Shown in pieces: positions 4,144 through 6,870 of a DNA stretch of 6,870 nucleotides. Each line of letters opens with the position of its first letter. Position 1 is the stretch's first letter. A model generated the notes under the pieces. It did not search any database. It was not told the origin of the DNA and saw only the letters and a program-made list of their open reading frames with translations. A program made the translations under genes and the position numbers. Source of the DNA: Thermoleophilaceae bacterium (GTDB taxonomy: Bacteria; Actinomycetota; Thermoleophilia; Solirubrobacterales; Thermoleophilaceae); contig JACCSF010000219.1 of NCBI GenBank assembly GCA_013813135.1, positions 1 to 6,870 of the forward strand. The letters are read 5' to 3'.

Positions 4144-6870
4144 TGTCCTATGTAGAGCTCCACTGCCACTCGGCCTACTCGTTCCTTGACGGGGCCTCGC
4201 ATCCCGTGGAGCTGGCCGCCGCGGCGGCCGCTCAGGGCCATGCGGCGCTGGCGCTGACCGACCATGACGGGCTGCACGGCGCCATGGAGATGGCGCAGGC
4301 GCTTAAGCCGCTCGGGATCAGGCCGATCACCGGGGCCGAGCTGACCCTCGACGATGGCACCCACCTCACGCTCCTGTGCCAGACGCGCGCGGGCTACACC
4401 AACCTCTGCCGCCTGATCACCGCCGCCCACTGGCCCACGCGGCGTTGGGCGCGCGAGGGATGGTCGGAGCCGGTGGCACAGATCGCGCAGGGCCTGCGGC
4501 CGGCCCAGGACCCTCTCGACAGCGAGCCGAGCGTGACGCTGGCGGATGTCGAGCGTTACGCCGAGGGGCTCGTCTGCCTATCCGGCTGCGCTCGCGACGG
4601 CGCCGTGGCCGCGCGGATCGAGAGGGGGGAGCACCCGCAGGCGGCCGCCGTCGCACGCCACCTGCTCGCCGCCTTCGGCCCCGACCGCTTTCGCATCGAG
4701 CTGCAGCGTCCCTACTGGCGCAACGACCGCCGCCGCAACAAGCTGCTCGCCGAGCTGGCTGAGCGCCTGGGAGTGCCCTGCGTCGCCACCGGCAACGTGC
4801 ACGCGCACTCGCGCGAGCGCACACCGCTGCAGGACGCGATGGTCGCTGTCCGCCTGGGGGCCACTCTCGACGAGACCGAGCCCCGGCGGCGCGGCAACAC
4901 CTCCCACGTCCTGACCCCGCCCGAGCGGATGGCCGAGCGCTTTCGCGACCATGCCGAGGCCGTCGCCGAGAGCGGGCGCCTGGCGGAGCGCCTGACCTTC
5001 GACCTCACCGAGGACCTGGGCTACCGCTACCCCGGCTCGGAGGACCCTGACGCCGACCGCAAGCTGGCGGAGCTGTGCCGCGACCGGCTGGACGAGCGCT
5101 ACCGGAAGGGTGTCGGTGCGCAGCCGGCCGGGCCGGCTGCTTCCGCACTGCGCCCCGGGGCGCTCGCGCGGCTGGAGGAGGAGTTGCATGTGATCCGCCA
5201 CCTGCGCCTGTCGGGCTTCTTCCTGCTGCACCGGGACATGCTCGAGCTGGCGCGCGAGGTGGCCTGCGAGGTGCGCGGGCGCGAGTCGGCCCGGCGGCTG
5301 TTGCCGCCCGGCCGCGGCCGCGGGTCGAGCGTGTCCTCGATCGTCTGCTACCTCACCGGCCTCTCGCACATCGACCCGATCGCGAACGAGCTCTGCCTGG
5401 GTCGCTTCCTCAACGAGGAGCTGACCGCGCTGCCCGACATCGACCTCGACTTTCCGCGCGACATCCGCGACGTGCTGATCCCGCGTGTGCACGACCGCTA
5501 CGGGCGCGACCGCTGCGCGCTCGTGGCCGCCTTCTCGACGTTCATGGTGCGCAGCGCGGTGCGCGACTTCGCCAAGGCGCTCGGCCTGCCGCCTGGGGAG
5601 ATCGAGCGGCTGGCGCGGGCGGTCGACCCCTGGAAGGAGCGCAACGACATCGAGGATGAAGTTCCCTGCGCACCCGGCCGAGCCGGGCGCTTCGGGCCGG
5701 ACGTGCCGCAGCCCACGCGGCGCTCGCCGCGCTGGGACGCGCTGGTGAAGCTCGCCCGCGATGCCTGGGGGCTGCCGCGCCACCAGTCGCAGCACCCGGG
5801 CGGCATGGTGATCTCGACCCAGCCACTGATCGACCTCTGCCCGGTGCAGCCCGCCTCGATGGAGGGGCGCCAGATGGTGCAGTGGGACAAGGATTCCTGC
5901 GGCGACGCCGGTTTCCTCAAGATCGACCTGCTCGGCCTCGGGATGCTCTCGGCTGTCGAGCGCTGCGTCGACGAGATCGCGCGCGTGCGCGGCGAGCGCA
6001 TCGACCTGTCGCGCATCCCCTACGACGACAAGGAGGTCTACGCCCGCGTCCAGGAGGCGGAGACGATGGGGGTGTTCCAGATCGAGTCGCGCGCGCAGAT
6101 GCAGATGCTCAAGCGCACCCGGCCCGAGAACCTGGACGACCTCACCGTGCAGGTGGCGCTGGTGCGACCGGGGCCGATCCAGGGCGGCGCGGTGCACCCC
6201 TACATCGAGCGGCGCAAGGCGCTGCGCGCGGACCCGGGGTTCCAGGTTCCCTACGAGCACCCCTCGCTCGAGCCGGTGCTGCGCGACACGCTCGGCGCGA
6301 TCGTCTTCCAGGACCAGGTGCTGGAGGTGGCGATGGCCTTCGCCGGCTTCAGCGTGGGGCAGGCGGAAGGGCTGCGCCGCGCGATGAGCCGCAAGCGCTC
6401 GGAGGCTGCGATCCGCGCCTACGAGGAGAAGTTCGTCGCCGGAGCGGTCGAGCGGGGCGCCGCGCGCGAGTCGGCCGAGCGGGTCTGGTCGCAGATAGTG
6501 GGCTTCTCGGGCTTCGGCTTCCCCAAGGCGCACTCGGCCGCCTTCGGGCTGCTCGCCTACCAGTCGAACTGGCTGCGCGTCCACTACCACCCGGAGTTCC
6601 TCTGCTCTTTGCTGAACGAGCAGCCGATGGGCTTCTACCCGCCCGACTCGCTTGTGCACGAGGCGCAGCGCGTGGGCGTGGAGGTGCTGCCGCCCTGCGT
6701 GGTCGCCAGCGGCGCCAGGTGCAGCGCGGAGCGCAACGCCGTCCGGCTCGGCCTCGGCTACGTCAACGGCGTCAAGGAGGGCGAGATCCGCGCGCTGGCG
6801 GCGGAGCGCGCGGAGGGCGGCCCGTGGCGCTCGCTCGGCGACCTCGCCGCGCGCTCTGGCGCCTCCGCGG
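4143..6870 (+). CDS. dnaE2: Error-prone DNA polymerase III alpha subunit DnaE2 (ImuC), 3' end outside window
   Basis: This C-family polymerase makes the error-prone extension step in SOS translesion synthesis. The frame runs open to the window edge with 909 full codons; the family is usually a little over 1000 residues, so the C-terminal (OB-fold) end is missing. An N-terminal PHP domain (about 1-270) begins YVELHCHSAYSFLDGAS, with candidate metal ligands H7, H9, D16, H41, E66, H74, C149 and H220. The position usually Asp before the last of these is N218. The palm carries PDIDLDF, with catalytic D432 and D434, and the third aspartate D595 in KIDLLGLG. DnaE2 rather than replicative DnaE1 is indicated by VRPGPIQGG followed by VHPY (from 674), FPKAHSAAFG (from 793) and NEQPMGFYPP (825-834). 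GTG 4143 is chosen because homology starts two codons later; TTG 4122 is the only other nearby in-frame choice. There is no Shine-Dalgarno, suggesting a leaderless message. No imuA or imuB lies upstream; downstream is not visible. Confidence 0.95.
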   Translation, partial: MSYVELHCHSAYSFLDGASHPVELAAAAAAQGHAALALTDHDGLHGAMEMAQALKPLGIRPITGAELTLDDGTHLTLLCQTRAGYTNLCRLITAAHWPTRRWAREGWSEPVAQIAQGLRPAQDPLDSEPSVTLADVERYAEGLVCLSGCARDGAVAARIERGEHPQAAAVARHLLAAFGPDRFRIELQRPYWRNDRRRNKLLAELAERLGVPCVATGNVHAHSRERTPLQDAMVAVRLGATLDETEPRRRGNTSHVLTPPERMAERFRDHAEAVAESGRLAERLTFDLTEDLGYRYPGSEDPDADRKLAELCRDRLDERYRKGVGAQPAGPAASALRPGALARLEEELHVIRHLRLSGFFLLHRDMLELAREVACEVRGRESARRLLPPGRGRGSSVSSIVCYLTGLSHIDPIANELCLGRFLNEELTALPDIDLDFPRDIRDVLIPRVHDRYGRDRCALVAAFSTFMVRSAVRDFAKALGLPPGEIERLARAVDPWKERNDIEDEVPCAPGRAGRFGPDVPQPTRRSPRWDALVKLARDAWGLPRHQSQHPGGMVISTQPLIDLCPVQPASMEGRQMVQWDKDSCGDAGFLKIDLLGLGMLSAVERCVDEIARVRGERIDLSRIPYDDKEVYARVQEAETMGVFQIESRAQMQMLKRTRPENLDDLTVQVALVRPGPIQGGAVHPYIERRKALRADPGFQVPYEHPSLEPVLRDTLGAIVFQDQVLEVAMAFAGFSVGQAEGLRRAMSRKRSEAAIRAYEEKFVAGAVERGAARESAERVWSQIVGFSGFGFPKAHSAAFGLLAYQSNWLRVHYHPEFLCSLLNEQPMGFYPPDSLVHEAQRVGVEVLPPCVVASGARCSAERNAVRLGLGYVNGVKEGEIRALAAERAEGGPWRSLGDLAARSGASA

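Noticed and set aside
3449..4189. Plus-strand open frame (246 codons) opposite the ABC ATPase and reaching into dnaE2
   Set aside because: It mirrors the ATPase codons, has no known domain, and would run through the divergent promoters and the dnaE2 start.
4578..6659. Long minus-strand open frame (693 codons) antisense to dnaE2
   Set aside because: The protein is rich in Arg, Ala, Val, His and Leu without any recognisable domain, and dnaE2 on the other strand is unambiguous. Long antisense frames are expected from GC-rich wobble positions.
1..6870. CRISPR array, tRNA or rRNA, insertion sequence, phage or other mobile element, novel defence system
   Set aside because: No regularly spaced repeats, cloverleaf, transposase or integrase motif or terminal repeat was seen, and all five genes belong to known families with composition alike across the window.

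Overview
This is a high-GC chromosomal window in which nearly every base is coding and the wobble position is mostly G or C. The protein styles (actinobacterial EAL and GAF-GGDEF proteins, an ABC-2 exporter, DnaE2) together with a CGAAC-N4-GTTCG SOS box point to an actinobacterium. A Solirubrobacterales/Thermoleophilia-like member is my best guess, but that is inference and cannot be proven from the window alone.

Layout. Positions 1-873 (+) hold the 3' part of a cyclic-di-GMP gene: the tail of a GGDEF domain followed by a complete EAL phosphodiesterase domain. Three bases later comes 877-2466 (+), a GAF-GAF-GGDEF diguanylate cyclase with an intact GGDEF motif and an RxxD inhibitory site. A 32-bp convergent gap separates it from a two-gene ABC exporter operon on the minus strand: ATPase at 4042-3263, then permease at 3266-2499. 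These two overlap by ATGA, and both resemble the E. coli YadG/YadH pair. A 100-bp divergent control region (4043-4142) leads to dnaE2 (imuC) on the plus strand. That gene encodes the error-prone DNA polymerase III alpha subunit; it starts at GTG 4143 and runs off the right edge.

How the genes work together. The first two genes form a likely co-transcribed c-di-GMP module in which a degrading enzyme and a sensory synthesizing enzyme sit side by side. The ABC pair is an independent export operon of unknown substrate. dnaE2 is an SOS mutagenesis gene. A perfect LexA/DinR-type operator (4130-4143) overlaps its start codon, implying damage-inducible and probably leaderless expression.

I do not see a previously undescribed multi-gene system. 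The points most worth a second look are the SOS operator placed on the dnaE2 start codon, the Asp-to-Asn change in the DnaE2 PHP metal site, and the fact that the first gene is really the C-terminus of a larger GGDEF-EAL protein. No RNA genes, insertion sequences or CRISPR arrays were seen, and no stretch over 300 bases lacks a gene.
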